Positions 8,803 to 17,503 are shown, numbered from the stretch's first letter. The stretch: DNA of 52,697 nt from Alphaproteobacteria bacterium (GCA_947467345.1 CANIHD010000020.1:1-52697), one strand, 5' to 3'. Numbers and translations: made by a program. Notes: generated from the sequence alone by a model not told the origin.

Positions 8803-9162
8803 ATGCCAAATCGTAACCTGACTACCGATGAATTAGTCAAGGCAAACGCATTGTTGGCAGAGATCCGGTCGCGAATGGAGGCGCTTGCCGGTGGTGATAA
8901 CGCCTTACTCTTCGCCTATCGGCGAAAAATACAAAAGGAATTGAGCTACGATGAGCGCGGGAAGCCGATGCTCCCAAGAACGCTTAAGGCACGAAAGATG
9001 GGCGAGCAAAAAGGCATCTGTCCGAGATGCCTAAAGCCCTTGCCAGAGAAATACGCAGTTCTGGATCGGCTAGACGGAATGGGCGGCTACACGTCCGAAA
9101 ATACACGCCTAATCCACCCCGACTGTGACACCGCAATTCAGGCGGAAAGAAAATATCGTTGA
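8803..9162 (+). CDS. Small HNH-like zinc protein, probably lacking nuclease residues
   Basis: A 119-residue basic protein. A helical N-terminal half (LTTDELVKANALLAEIRSRM) is followed by a zinc-knuckle layout: CPRC (73-76), VLDRLDGMGGYTSENTRLIH (86-105) and CD at 108. This matches the HNH order CxxC...DH...GG...N..L.H..C, but the catalytic His normally after Asp88 is Arg. The N (100) and H (105) are kept. It is therefore best described as an HNH-fold relative with doubtful nuclease activity. It begins 24 bases after cysK on the same strand and may be read through from it. No defined partner is adjacent. Confidence 0.65.
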   Translation: MPNRNLTTDELVKANALLAEIRSRMEALAGGDNALLFAYRRKIQKELSYDERGKPMLPRTLKARKMGEQKGICPRCLKPLPEKYAVLDRLDGMGGYTSENTRLIHPDCDTAIQAERKYR

Positions 9163-9225
9163 GCTGGCGACAATGCATACGGCGTTCGCAGAAACACCTA
9201 TTTATGAACTGCATTATTAGAGGTG

Positions 9226-9276
9226 CTAGCAGGTGAACCAAGCGCTCCACACGCTGGTATCGACGAGAATGCTCAA
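9226..9276 (-). pseudogene. VapC-type PIN toxin remnant (N-terminus only)
   Basis: From a TTG that overlaps the antitoxin stop (9274-9276) the frame reads LSILVDTSVWSAWF, then TC and a stop. ILVDTSVW is the PIN-domain opening with the first catalytic Asp of VapC ribonucleases. A complete toxin needs about 130 residues, so only about 12% is left and no later PIN motif follows before cysK-side sequence. Confidence 0.6.
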
Positions 9277-9452
9277 TCGCGGATGCGCTCCGCCTTGTAA
9301 TCAAAAGAATTGTCCCACTCCAATTTGCCCATGAGTTCAAGAAGGCGCTTCTGGCGCCTGCGCGCAAAAAGTTCCTGCAGAACGATCCTTCCCAGATGCA
9401 GTGAGATTCTCATCAGCATCGCAATCTTTTCATCATGTTTCCGGATTGAAAA
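9273..9452 (-). pseudogene. VapB-type antitoxin remnant
   Basis: The C-terminal part, LFARRRQKRLLELMGKLEWD followed by YKAERIRD, matches the toxin-wrapping tail of VapB (DUF2191-like) antitoxins. Upstream, HDEKIAMLMRISLHLG only loosely resembles the ribbon-helix-helix start (typically DDELL.KAMRISGLKTKRE), so the N-terminus is decayed. The open frame continues upstream to 9674, but that part is made of an intergenic palindromic repeat and is unlikely to be real coding sequence. The toxin remnant overlaps its stop, as in normal vapBC operons. Confidence 0.6.
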
Positions 9453-9475
9453 ATCCTTTCGAAGGGTACTTGGCT

Positions 9476-9594
9476 CGACCTCATCCTTCGAGACGCCCAG
9501 CCACCTCATCCTGAGGGCGACCTCGGACGAATTGTCCGAGGTCGCGTCTCGAAGGAGGGTGGCTAGGCTCCTCTGGAGGAGGTCGCAGGTGTAT
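9476..9594. repeat. Nested palindromic repeat element (family 3)
   Basis: A strong perfect hairpin, GCGACCTCGGAC (9517-9528) with GTCCGAGGTCGC (9534-9545) around GAATT, is flanked by a second pair, CCTTCGAGACG (9485-9495) and CGTCTCGAAGG (9545-9555), and by AGCCACC/GGTGGCT. The phrases cctcatcctgagg and cgtctcgaagg are common in dispersed alphaproteobacterial palindromes (from memory). It lies at the broken 5' side of the VapB remnant. Confidence 0.7.
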
Positions 9595-9681
9595 CTCGGC
9601 TTAGCGACTTCAATAAACGCGCCAGTCGCAAACATCTCAAGGGTTGAAGTAGGCGATGTGGGTTCGGCAGACAATCCGCCG

Positions 9682-10455
9682 TCAGCTTATATCGCCCAGC
9701 ACCGTCGCCAAGCGGTCGGGGTAATCGGTGCAGATCGCGTCAACGCCGTTTGTGGCGGCGGCGCGCATCGCCTGAATATCATTCACCGTCCACACGCCGA
9801 CTTTGAGTCCGAGCGCGCGAGCGCGTTCTATGCGCTCCGGCGTTGCAAGTACGGCTTCGGGAAACCAGCCTTCGGCGCCCATAGTTGCGATGCTGTCTGG
9901 GCGTGTGGCGGATTCGTCGTCCTTGCTGCTGCACCAAACCCGTAAATCCGGCGCAATGGTGCGAACATAATCCAAGGCACTCCAATTGAAGCCGATCAAA
10001 ATGGAATCATGAACACCGTCATGTTCTCGCAATGTCGCGACAACGGCTTCCGCCAAACGTCGCGGTGACGCCGAAAGGCCCGAGTTTCGAACCGACAATT
10101 TCAGTTCAATGAAAAGTTGAAAGCGCGGAGCAATGGCACGCGTTGCCTTGATCACATCAGCCAGTGTGGGAATGCGCTGCACCACGCTCTGACCAACGTT
10201 CAGATTTTGCAGTTCTTGGAATGTCCAGCTGCGTAGCAGCCGTTCCTCGCCGGAAAACAGCGAGCCATCAAAATTCGTGCAATTGCGCGAAGCTGGACAA
10301 AAATCATGAAACACCACCACTTCCCCGTCGGCGGTAAGCTGCACATCGAGTTCGGCGCCGTCATATCCGGCGCGCGCGGCGCTCTCGAATGCGAGCAGCG
10401 TGTTTTCGGGCCAAAGCCCGGCCCCACCACGATGAGCAATATTGAGGGGTTTCAT
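9682..10455 (-). CDS. Glycerophosphodiester phosphodiesterase
   Basis: A GDPD enzyme splits glycerophosphodiesters (from phospholipid turnover) into glycerol-3-phosphate and an alcohol. The 257-residue protein is a cytosolic UgpQ-like form without signal peptide. It has HRGG (8-11), PENT (16-19), ELDVQLTADGEVVVFHD with the metal-binding acids and second catalytic His, FIELKL, and a C-terminal GVWTVND and GVDAICTDYPD. The start at 10455 gives the family's standard N-terminus; a longer form starting nine codons earlier is less likely. No glp transport genes are nearby. Confidence 0.92.
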   Translation of the reverse strand: MKPLNIAHRGGAGLWPENTLLAFESAARAGYDGAELDVQLTADGEVVVFHDFCPASRNCTNFDGSLFSGEERLLRSWTFQELQNLNVGQSVVQRIPTLADVIKATRAIAPRFQLFIELKLSVRNSGLSASPRRLAEAVVATLREHDGVHDSILIGFNWSALDYVRTIAPDLRVWCSSKDDESATRPDSIATMGAEGWFPEAVLATPERIERARALGLKVGVWTVNDIQAMRAAATNGVDAICTDYPDRLATVLGDIS

Positions 10456-10694
10456 GTGGAACTCGCATAACAGGAAACCCATCCATACATCACAAAAAGC
10501 CCTCTACGCTTGACTTTCTGCGGCCCGAGGTTTAGCCACGGCGCCTCGCATCCAACCCGGTTTCCTTTAATGGCGCTCCGAATCACAAACGCAAAAACCG
10601 TCCCTTCGGGGATTGTTTCGCGCGCGCCTAAGGCTCGCCAGGGGATGCACGAGGTTTTCTAGACTTCATGCGCCGATCCTAGAAGGATCTTCCA
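10456..10694 (+). ncRNA. Possible small RNA locus between GDPD and MATE genes
   Basis: No convincing reading frame occupies this gap, yet a plus-strand Rho-independent terminator stands at its right part, before the MATE gene and after the start of a minus-strand gene. A transcript must therefore begin inside the gap. A TTGACT at about 10510 could be a -35 element but no good -10 follows. A further small hairpin, GATCC-TAGAA-GGATC (10675-10689), precedes the terminator. The limits are guesses and the family is unknown. Confidence 0.3.
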
Positions 10695-10728
10695 CCCTCC
10701 GAGCCCCAGATGCTGCGGAGGGTTTTTT
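10695..10728 (+). terminator. Rho-independent terminator
   Basis: A stem of CCCTCCG (10695-10701) and CGGAGGG (10716-10722) is followed at once by six T residues. The orientation is plus strand only. It ends 63 bases before the MATE start and would terminate an RNA from the preceding gap. Confidence 0.7.
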
Positions 10729-10791
10729 GTTTTGAACCTTTCGTGGCGTTTGCGGGTTCATCCGCCAAAATAGTCCATCAAAGTACTCGTC

Positions 10792-12219
10792 ATGAGCGAA
10801 GCATTGCCGTCTGAATATCCCAACACGCCGCGCCCCGCGCGCGCTGCGGTTTCGCTCGCGCCCTGGTTCGCGGAGGCACGCGCGCTGATCGCGCTCGGCG
10901 CGCCATTGGCGCTGACGCAATTGGCCCAGATGGCGATGCCGACCACCGACCTCTTGATGATCGGCACGCTCGGCGAAGAGCCGCTTGCAGTGATCGCGCT
11001 CGCCAATACGGTCTATGTTTTCATCTGGCTGCTCGGCCTTGGCCCCGCCGCCGCCATGTCGCCCGTCATCGCGCACATTGTCGGCGCGCATCCGAGCGAC
11101 CGCGCACGCACGCGCAACAGCCTGCGCATGGGCCTGTGGGCTGTCTTTCTTCTGACGCCGCTTCTCGGCGCCGTGCTGGTGTTCTCGGAAGCCATTCTTT
11201 TGGCGCTGGGGCAAAGCCCGGCGCTTGCGGCACAGGCGGCGCCTTACACGCAATTGTTGGCACTTAGCCTCCCCTTCTCGCTCGGTTTCAATGTGCTGCG
11301 CAATTTCGCGACAGCTTTAGGACATGCGCGCGCGCCGCTCTTCATCGTCGGCGCCGCCGCGTTTCTCAACGCTTTCCTGGCCTACACATTCATCTTCGGC
11401 CATTTCGGTGTGCCGCGACTGGAGCTTGTCGGTGCTGCACTCGCGACGACGCTGTCGCAGATATTCATGTTCGGGGTCATGGCCGCCATCGCAACGTTCG
11501 GACGCGACTTCCGCAGCTTTCGCATCTGGCGCCGCCTCTTCCGTCCGGATTGGCCGCGCCTGAACGAAATCCTGCGTCTTGGTCTCTCAATGGGACTAAC
11601 GCTGATTTTGGAAGTCGCGCTGTTTCTCAGCGCCACGCTGGTGATCGGATTTTTCGGCGCCAGCGCGGTGGCCGCGCATCAGATCGCGATGAACGTACCG
11701 TCGCTGACCTTCATGGTGCCGCTGGGTCTTGCGATGGCTGCAACCGTGCGCGTCGGGCGTGCGGCTGGCGCTGGCGATTCCGAAGGCGTTCGGCGCGCCG
11801 GCTTCACCGCAATTTTCGTGGCGATGGCATTCATGCTGGTCTCTTCGCTGCTCATCGCATCATTCCCGCGCGCCATCGCCGGGCTGTATATCGACGTTGA
11901 CGATCCCGCGAACGCGCGCGCTACCGAGCTGGCCGTGCAGTTCCTTTATGTCGCTGCGGCATTCCAGGTGTTTGACGGCATCCAGGTGATGGCTGCCTTT
12001 GCCCTGCGTGGCCTGAAGGACACGCATATCCCGATGTGGCTTGCCGGTATCAGCTATTGGTTGGTCGGATTTCCGCTGGCGGTTGCGTTCGCCTTCGTGT
12101 GGGGGTTGGAAGGTTTCGGCGTTTGGCTGGGGCTTGCAACGAGTCTAGCCGCAGCAGCTTTGCTGATGACGATTCGGTTTATCTATCTCAGCGCGCCGGG
12201 GCGGCCGCTCAGCGAATAA
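10792..12219 (+). CDS. MATE family multidrug efflux transporter (NorM-like)
   Basis: A 475-residue inner-membrane antiporter with about twelve hydrophobic segments, built as two six-helix halves. The first half opens with EARALIALGAPLALTQLAQM and contains TDLLMIGTLG, and the second half repeats the pattern with AAHQIAMNVPSLTFMVPLGLA. MATE proteins export cationic drugs and metabolites using Na+ or H+. The length is normal. It is convergent with ubiB, and the last eleven bases of both genes overlap. The substrate is not predictable from sequence. Confidence 0.93.
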   Translation: MSEALPSEYPNTPRPARAAVSLAPWFAEARALIALGAPLALTQLAQMAMPTTDLLMIGTLGEEPLAVIALANTVYVFIWLLGLGPAAAMSPVIAHIVGAHPSDRARTRNSLRMGLWAVFLLTPLLGAVLVFSEAILLALGQSPALAAQAAPYTQLLALSLPFSLGFNVLRNFATALGHARAPLFIVGAAAFLNAFLAYTFIFGHFGVPRLELVGAALATTLSQIFMFGVMAAIATFGRDFRSFRIWRRLFRPDWPRLNEILRLGLSMGLTLILEVALFLSATLVIGFFGASAVAAHQIAMNVPSLTFMVPLGLAMAATVRVGRAAGAGDSEGVRRAGFTAIFVAMAFMLVSSLLIASFPRAIAGLYIDVDDPANARATELAVQFLYVAAAFQVFDGIQVMAAFALRGLKDTHIPMWLAGISYWLVGFPLAVAFAFVWGLEGFGVWLGLATSLAAAALLMTIRFIYLSAPGRPLSE

Positions 12220-13777
12220 TGCCGTAAGCGAGAACGCCCAACGCGCCGGCGCCGATCCAGAGCGCCACGCGCACATGGCGTGTGCGCCGCGCATGCGTTG
12301 TCGCGATGGCGCGTACCGAATCGGGATGTAGGCGCAGACCGCCATCGGCAAGCTGGGCCGCGATCAATTCGGTGTCGCGCAAAAGCTGCGGAATGTTTTG
12401 CGCCAATTTGCCCATGGCGCCGAGGCCTTCAGCAGCGTCGCGAAAGCGCGCTTCGGGCCCGAGATTGTCCACCATCCAGCGCTCAATGACGGGTCGCGAG
12501 GTTTCCCAGATGTCGAATTCCGCATCGAGCTGCCGGCATACGCCTTCGACCACCATCATGGTCTTTTGCAGCAGGATGAGCTGCGGCTGCGCCTGCATGT
12601 CGAAACGCCGCGTTGTGGCGAAAAGCTGATCGAGCAGCCGCGCCATGGACATGTCGCGCAACGGCCGGCCGAAAATCGGTTCGCCCACCGCGCGCAGAGC
12701 TTGCGCAAATGTTTCCACATCGTGGTGTCGCGGCACGAAACCGGCGTCGAAATGCACGGCGGCGACGCGCATGTAATCGCGCGTCAGGAATCCGCCCAGC
12801 GTCTCGGCCATGAAGCGGCGCATGCCGGAATCCAGCCGTCCCATAATGCCGAAATCGACGGCGCACGCCCGCCCTTCAGCATCGGCAAACAGGTTTCCGG
12901 GATGAAGATCGGCGTGAAAGAAACCGTCACGCAAAGCCTGCGTGAGGAAGGTGCGCATGACAATCACGGCAAGATGCTTGGGATCATGTCCCGCGGCGCT
13001 GAGCGCCGCCGCATCGCGTAAAGGTGTGCCGTCGATCCACTCCGTCGTCAGAACCTTCGCCGATGTGCGTGACCAATCGAGGCGCGGCACGCGGAATTCG
13101 ACTTCGGCGCGCATATTCTCGGCGAGCTCGCAGGCGGCGGAGCCTTCCATGCGCAGATCAAGTTCCAGCGCGACCGAACGCGCCAGCGTTTCAACCAGTG
13201 TCACCGCGCGAAGGCGCCGTGCCTCGGCTGAGAAACGTTCGGCGGTGCGCGCCGCAAAGCGGAAGGCTTCGAAATCGCGCGCGAAATCATCGACAATGCC
13301 GGGCCGCAAGATTTTCACCGCCACACGCAACGGCGGATCGTCGGTCGTCACTGCCTCATGGACTTGCGCAATAGATGCCGCCGCGACCGGCGGACTAAAA
13401 GACGCGAACACGCTATCGAGAGAGCGTCCGAGCTCCACCTCTACGAGGGCGCGCGCTTCGGATTCTGGAAATGGCGGCAAGCGGTCCTGCAGGCTTTCAA
13501 GCCCGCGTGCGATTTCGGGATCAATGAAATCAGGCCGTGTAGCAAGCAACTGACCAAATTTGATCGCGCTGGGGCCGATGAGCTCCAGTGCCTTGGCGAG
13601 GCGCACACCCGGCGGCAATCCGGCATCGGCGGAATTTCTTTTGCTGAGAATCCGCGCCACCAAACGCAGCGATGCCGGCGCAGATTTCGCATATTCGTGC
13701 GGCACCAACGCGTCATGCGCCGCAAGCGTGCGCGCGACAAAAAGAAGCCGTTTGATGTTGCGGAATGTTTGAAACAC
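12209..13777 (-). CDS. ubiB: Ubiquinone biosynthesis atypical kinase UbiB
   Basis: UbiB is an ADCK/ABC1-type atypical kinase/ATPase needed for ubiquinone synthesis, thought to help lipid intermediates reach the Ubi enzymes at the inner membrane. The 522-residue protein has the family's KFGQ motif (73-76, in AIKFGQLLATRPD), an Ala-rich loop in VAAASIAQVHEA, VAVKILRPG, HADLHPGN and AVDFGIMGR. A hydrophobic C-terminus (VALWIGAGALGVLAYGIIR) is the membrane anchor. It begins four bases after the ubiE stop and is surely in the same operon. Confidence 0.95.
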   Translation of the reverse strand: MFQTFRNIKRLLFVARTLAAHDALVPHEYAKSAPASLRLVARILSKRNSADAGLPPGVRLAKALELIGPSAIKFGQLLATRPDFIDPEIARGLESLQDRLPPFPESEARALVEVELGRSLDSVFASFSPPVAAASIAQVHEAVTTDDPPLRVAVKILRPGIVDDFARDFEAFRFAARTAERFSAEARRLRAVTLVETLARSVALELDLRMEGSAACELAENMRAEVEFRVPRLDWSRTSAKVLTTEWIDGTPLRDAAALSAAGHDPKHLAVIVMRTFLTQALRDGFFHADLHPGNLFADAEGRACAVDFGIMGRLDSGMRRFMAETLGGFLTRDYMRVAAVHFDAGFVPRHHDVETFAQALRAVGEPIFGRPLRDMSMARLLDQLFATTRRFDMQAQPQLILLQKTMMVVEGVCRQLDAEFDIWETSRPVIERWMVDNLGPEARFRDAAEGLGAMGKLAQNIPQLLRDTELIAAQLADGGLRLHPDSVRAIATTHARRTRHVRVALWIGAGALGVLAYGIIR

Positions 13778-13781
13778 CGGC

Positions 13782-14537
13782 TTACACTTTCCAGCCCGAA
13801 TGCATCGCGGCGATGCCGCCGGAAAGATTGCGCAGTTTCACATTGGCAAAGCCAGCGCGGGCGATCATGCGCGCGAATGCGGTTTGAGATGGAAAGCGGC
13901 GGATACTTTCGGCGAGATAGCGATAGGCCTCGCCATCGCCGGCGATCGCCTGTCCAAGGCGCGGTAACACCGCGAAGGAATAGGCGTCGTAAAGACGGTC
14001 TAACCCAGGCACGACGACGCGTGAAAATTCCAAACAGAGAAAACGTCCACCGGGGCGAAGCACGCGATAGGCTTCAGCCAGCGCCTTGTCGATATGTGTG
14101 ACATTCCGAATACCGAACGCGATGGTGTAAGAATCTTGCGTGGCGTTCGGGATGGGAAGCTTCTCGGCGTCACCGCAAACCCAATGCAAGCCGGCACCGC
14201 CGTTCGCGCGTGCCACACCCTGCCCGAGCATCTTGGCATTGATGTCGCACACCGTTATGTCCGCGGACTTGCCGCGTGCGCGCACGCGCTCGGCGATCCG
14301 CATGGCAATGTCGCCGGTTCCGCCCGCAACATCGAGATAGGAATATCCGCCTTGCGGATTCAGCCAATCGACAAAGACATCCTTCCAGACGCGATGGACA
14401 CCCGCCGACATCAGATCGTTCATCACGTCGTAGCGCGAGGCGACCGATGAAAAGACTTGGCGCACCAAAGCCGGCTTCTCGTCTTCCGGCACGTCGCGGA
14501 ATCCGAATGAGGCTTTGGCGGTGGGCGTGTCTGTCAT
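13782..14537 (-). CDS. ubiE: Ubiquinone/menaquinone C-methyltransferase UbiE
   Basis: UbiE is the SAM-dependent C-methyltransferase that methylates the benzoquinol ring in ubiquinone synthesis. The 251-residue protein has [20 protein letters not shown], the SAM loop [35 protein letters not shown] and [13 protein letters not shown], all family signatures. The start at 14537 is preferred to an ATG twelve codons upstream because homologues begin close to [12 protein letters not shown]. It leads the ubiE-ubiB pair and is divergent from mutM, a conserved alphaproteobacterial arrangement. Confidence 0.96.
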   Translation of the reverse strand: MTDTPTAKASFGFRDVPEDEKPALVRQVFSSVASRYDVMNDLMSAGVHRVWKDVFVDWLNPQGGYSYLDVAGGTGDIAMRIAERVRARGKSADITVCDINAKMLGQGVARANGGAGLHWVCGDAEKLPIPNATQDSYTIAFGIRNVTHIDKALAEAYRVLRPGGRFLCLEFSRVVVPGLDRLYDAYSFAVLPRLGQAIAGDGEAYRYLAESIRRFPSQTAFARMIARAGFANVKLRNLSGGIAAMHSGWKV

Positions 14538-14627
14538 AATGGTCCGACGAATGAGCGTCCGAAGATAAGGCAAAGAAGATAAGAGCCAAACGGTGCAAAG
14601 TCTCTTTATACCTGTTACCTACCCCCT

Positions 14628-15503
14628 ATGCCCGAATTGCCCGAAGTCGAGACCGTTTGCCGCGGGTTAAGACCTGCGCTAAAGGGGCGGATTCTGGCCA
14701 AAGTCCAGACACGCCGCGCCAATTTGCGGGTGCCGTTCCCGCACGATTTCGCCAAGCGCCTGACCGGGCGGCGGGTCGGAAAAATCACCCGCCGTGCCAA
14801 ATATATTCTGGCGGAAGTCGAGGGCGGCGAGACGCTCATCGTTCACCTAGGCATGTCGGGACGGTTTACGATTCACGGGGCGGGCGCGCCCAGCAAGCCT
14901 GGCCGCTTCACGCATAAGGTTGCCAGCGATGGCAGCGGCGACGGCACGCATGACCATGTCGTCTTCGAAACCGATGAAGGCACGCGGATTGTTTACACCG
15001 ATCATCGCCGCTTCGGCTTGATGCTGTTGGTGCCGACCGAAGAATTGGAGTCGCACAAATTGTTCGCGGAGCTTGGCCCCGAACCGCTCGGAAAAGCCTT
15101 CACTGCGAAATCTTTATCCGCGTCACTCAAAGGCAAGAAGACGCCGATCAAATCCGCCTTGCTCGACCAGACAGTGGTTGCCGGTCTCGGCAATATCTAT
15201 GTCTGCGAAGCTCTCTACCGCGCGCGGATCTCGCCAAAGCGCAACGCCGCGAGCGTTGCCGGCGAACGAAGCACGAAACTTGTGCCTGTCATAAAAGACG
15301 TATTGTCCGAAGCCATAGCCGCAGGCGGATCTTCTTTGCGCGACTATGCCCAGGCCGATGGCGAGCTCGGTTATTTTCAGCACACATTCACCGTCTATGA
15401 CCGCGAGGGCGAGCCCTGCCTGACGCCAGGCTGCGCGCACAAAATCAAGCGCCTGGTTCAAGCGGGCCGCTCCACCTTCTATTGCCCCAACTGCCAGCGC
15501 TAA
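14628..15503 (+). CDS. mutM: Formamidopyrimidine-DNA glycosylase
   Basis: MutM (Fpg) removes 8-oxoguanine and formamidopyrimidines from DNA and nicks the abasic site. The 291-residue protein starts [10 protein letters not shown], so the catalytic Pro2 and Glu3 are in place. It has the helix-two-turn-helix [19 protein letters not shown] and a C-terminal zinc finger, [13 protein letters not shown] through [10 protein letters not shown], with all four cysteines. It is somewhat longer than the E. coli enzyme (269). It stands divergent to ubiE and 62 bases before an enoyl-CoA hydratase gene. Confidence 0.97.
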   Translation: MPELPEVETVCRGLRPALKGRILAKVQTRRANLRVPFPHDFAKRLTGRRVGKITRRAKYILAEVEGGETLIVHLGMSGRFTIHGAGAPSKPGRFTHKVASDGSGDGTHDHVVFETDEGTRIVYTDHRRFGLMLLVPTEELESHKLFAELGPEPLGKAFTAKSLSASLKGKKTPIKSALLDQTVVAGLGNIYVCEALYRARISPKRNAASVAGERSTKLVPVIKDVLSEAIAAGGSSLRDYAQADGELGYFQHTFTVYDREGEPCLTPGCAHKIKRLVQAGRSTFYCPNCQR

Positions 15504-15565
15504 GCAGCACTTGATTTGTGCACTGCAACATGCGGGGATGGCCCAAATTATTGGGGGAGTAAGCC

Positions 15566-16342
15566 GTGTCCTACACCAATATCATCGTCACTTCGGACGG
15601 ACCCGTAATCATCGTCACGCTGAACCGGCCGCAGGCGCTCAACGCATTAAATTCCGCGCTGATGGACGAGCTGACCGCCGCCATCGATGCCTATGAAGCG
15701 GACGCAGCCCTGCACTGCATGATCATTACCGGCTCTGAGAAGGCCTTCGCCGCCGGCGCCGATATCACCGAGATGGCGTCCAAAAGCTTTGCCGATGTTT
15801 ACGGCGAGGATTTCGTCACCCGCAATTGGGAGCGCGCCGCGCGCGCCCGCAAACCGATCATTGCTGCGGTGGCCGGTTTTGCCCTGGGGGGCGGCTGCGA
15901 ACTCGCCATGATGTGCGACCTGATTATCGCTGCAGACACCGCAAAATTTGGTCAGCCGGAAATCGGCCTTGGCATTATTCCGGGCGCCGGTGGCACGCAG
16001 CGCCTGACCCGCGCCATCGGCAAATCGAAAGCAATGGAAATGTGTCTTACGGGCCGCATGATGGATGCGGCCGAGGCCGAGCGCTCCGGCCTGGTTGCGC
16101 GCGTCGTTCCGGCGGCTGATTTGATGGCGGAGGTGATGAAAACCGCGAAAAAGATCGCTTCGGCGTCGCTGCCCTCCCTGATGATGGTGAAGGAAACGGT
16201 AAACCGCGCGTTCGAAACGGGCTTAAGCGACGGCATCAAGTTCGAGCGGCGCATGTTCCACGCGCTGTTCGCGACCGAGGATCAGAAGGAAGGCATGAAA
16301 GCCTTCGTGGAAAAGCGCAAACCCGCCTTCAAAAATCTCTAG
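15566..16342 (+). CDS. Enoyl-CoA hydratase
   Basis: A crotonase-fold hydratase of fatty-acid beta-oxidation, adding water to trans-2-enoyl-CoA. The 258-residue protein has the oxyanion-hole loops AFAAGADI and [16 protein letters not shown] (first catalytic Glu) and [21 protein letters not shown] (second catalytic Glu). The start is a GTG (giving MSYTNIIV) preceded by GGGGGAG. The mutM - hydratase - rpsT - dnaA order is typical of Rhizobiales and relatives. Substrate chain length is not evident. Confidence 0.94.
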   Translation: MSYTNIIVTSDGPVIIVTLNRPQALNALNSALMDELTAAIDAYEADAALHCMIITGSEKAFAAGADITEMASKSFADVYGEDFVTRNWERAARARKPIIAAVAGFALGGGCELAMMCDLIIAADTAKFGQPEIGLGIIPGAGGTQRLTRAIGKSKAMEMCLTGRMMDAAEAERSGLVARVVPAADLMAEVMKTAKKIASASLPSLMMVKETVNRAFETGLSDGIKFERRMFHALFATEDQKEGMKAFVEKRKPAFKNL

Positions 16343-16410
16343 ACCCATCTCAAAATTTGGCCGCACCTGATTTATATCGTCCCCCGACAAAGCAACCGGG
16401 AGAGTTTCAC

Positions 16411-16623
16411 GTGCCTAAATATCGCTTTTCGGTCATCGGCAAGAACGGCAGCGTCATCGACATTTACGAGCCCGACTGCGCCAGCGATGAAGACGCCTAT
16501 AACAAAGCCGACATGATGAAAGGCGCCAATGTGATCGACATTTGGCAGGGCGACCGCTGGGTTGGGATGGTGGACGGCGCCGACCCGCATCGCATGGCGC
16601 TCACCAAGCCTCGGTTCGCCTGA
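16411..16623 (+). CDS. Small DUF6894-like hypothetical protein
   Basis: A 70-residue protein beginning MPKYRFSVIGKNGSVIDIYE, followed by CASDEDAYNKADMMKGANVI and DIWQGDRWVGMVDG. The beta-strand-rich opening and the Asp-Glu-Ala segment recall DUF6894-type small proteins, but I am not certain of the family. GTG is chosen as start because GGGAGAG lies eight bases upstream; a longer frame from 16357 lacks such a site. It lies between the hydratase and the rpsT promoter on the same strand. Function unknown. Confidence 0.65.
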   Translation: MPKYRFSVIGKNGSVIDIYEPDCASDEDAYNKADMMKGANVIDIWQGDRWVGMVDGADPHRMALTKPRFA

Positions 16624-16684
16624 GAGCCGAGAAGCTGAAACTGGACTAAAATGGGCTTCGCGCCCAAGAATATTGCCGAAAAGA

Positions 16685-16713
16685 TTGACCATGACGCGGG
16701 GCCGGGGTATAGG
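16685..16713 (+). promoter_or_regulatory. rpsT promoter (sigma-70 type)
   Basis: TTGACC at 16685-16690 and TATAGG at 16708-16713 are separated by exactly 17 bases. The start of transcription would fall near 16720, about 25 bases before the rpsT ATG. This is one of the two best promoter matches in the window. Confidence 0.75.
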
Positions 16714-16744
16714 CCCGGCCCTCAACCCGGAATAGGCGAAGCCC

Positions 16745-17011
16745 ATGCCCAATACACGTTCGGCCGAGAAGCGCGTTCGCAAGACTGCGCGTCGTACTGC
16801 CGTCAATAAGAACCGGAAAAGCGAAATCCGGACGGCCGTGCGTAAGGTCGAAGAGGCAATCACCGGCGGCGACCAGAAGGCCGCCACGGCTGCGCTGAAG
16901 GCCGCTGAGCCCCAAATCATGAAGGGCGTGAGCCGCGGTGTTATCCACAAGAACACCGGCAGCCGCAAAGTTTCTCGCCTGGCCGCCCGGGTTAAGAAGC
17001 TCGGCGCTTAA
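16745..17011 (+). CDS. rpsT: 30S ribosomal protein S20
   Basis: S20 binds 16S rRNA early in small-subunit assembly. The 88-residue, strongly basic, helical protein begins [20 protein letters not shown] and contains [20 protein letters not shown] near the end, both diagnostic. The codons for VIHK create a perfect TTATCCACA, which looks like a DnaA box but is explained by coding. It has its own promoter just upstream and lies before the dnaA region, the usual alphaproteobacterial position. Confidence 0.98.
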   Translation: MPNTRSAEKRVRKTARRTAVNKNRKSEIRTAVRKVEEAITGGDQKAATAALKAAEPQIMKGVSRGVIHKNTGSRKVSRLAARVKKLGA

Positions 17012-17049
17012 TCCGGCCCTTAGGGGCTTGGATTCTTAGGCTTTTTTTT
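17010..17049 (+). terminator. Probable rpsT terminator
   Basis: AATCC (17010-17014) can pair with GGATT (17030-17034) around an inner GGCCC/GGGGC stem, and a run of eight T residues follows at 17042-17049. The stem is imperfect and a few bases separate it from the T run. Confidence 0.45.
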
Positions 17050-17503
17050 CTTTCCATCAAATATTCAGTACCCGAACGAAGTATCGGGGCAGTATTCGTC
17101 CGTGGACGGAGCGCTTCCGGACAGGGTTAACGAATCCATCACGGCAGCGTCATGCGGCGCCGCCTAAGCCTCTGAATCCGCTCCCATTTTCATCGTCCGT
17201 ACACGTCCAAAAGCCTTATTTCATGGGCTTTTTTCGTACTGTGACCGAACAAACATATTCGTTGAGCCGGGTCCGAATCACTCTTGCACCGGTTAACGGG
17301 CTCTGATTAAACTCCCCTTCAGTTGGGGAGTGGCGGGACATGAATTGGCAAGCTAAATACTTGAATTTAAGTCCAGTTCATATGCTGAGCCGTGATTGGC
17401 GAGAGCCCAGTAGTACTCTCTAAGTAAATCTTTCCATTTTTACTTCGTTTCATTGCGGGGCACCTTGTGCCCCGGCGCCGATCCTTTGCTTTGGGGCTTG
17501 CCA
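17050..17503 (+). other. Gap between rpsT and the rhodanese gene: hairpins and GANTC sites
   Basis: No gene is supported here. The gap holds a terminator-like hairpin at 17209-17234, a perfect hairpin CTCCCC-N7-GGGGAG (17312-17330) and another, GGGGCAC-CTT-GTGCCCC (17457-17473), in the likely leader of the rhodanese gene. Including the rpsT terminator there are four GANTC sites (17031, 17132, 17174, 17275), the target of CcrM methyltransferase in alphaproteobacteria. TTGCAC (17284) with TAAACT (17308) is a possible promoter with an 18-base spacer. I see no cluster of DnaA boxes. Confidence 0.45.
17209..17234 (+). terminator. Terminator-like hairpin with T run
   Basis: AAAAGCC (17209-17215) pairs with GGCTTTT (17226-17232) and the T run continues to 17234. 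It is about 160 bases past the rpsT terminator with no gene between, so it may end a short RNA or act as a second rpsT terminator. Confidence 0.55.

Noticed and set aside
9453-9674. N-terminal part of a 133-codon open frame upstream of the VapB tail
   Set aside because: Most of it is the palindromic repeat read in one frame. It has no family resemblance and no ribosome site.
16941-16949. Perfect DnaA box TTATCCACA
   Set aside because: It lies within rpsT and is produced by the conserved codons for VIHK. No second box clusters with it, so it is not evidence for an origin.
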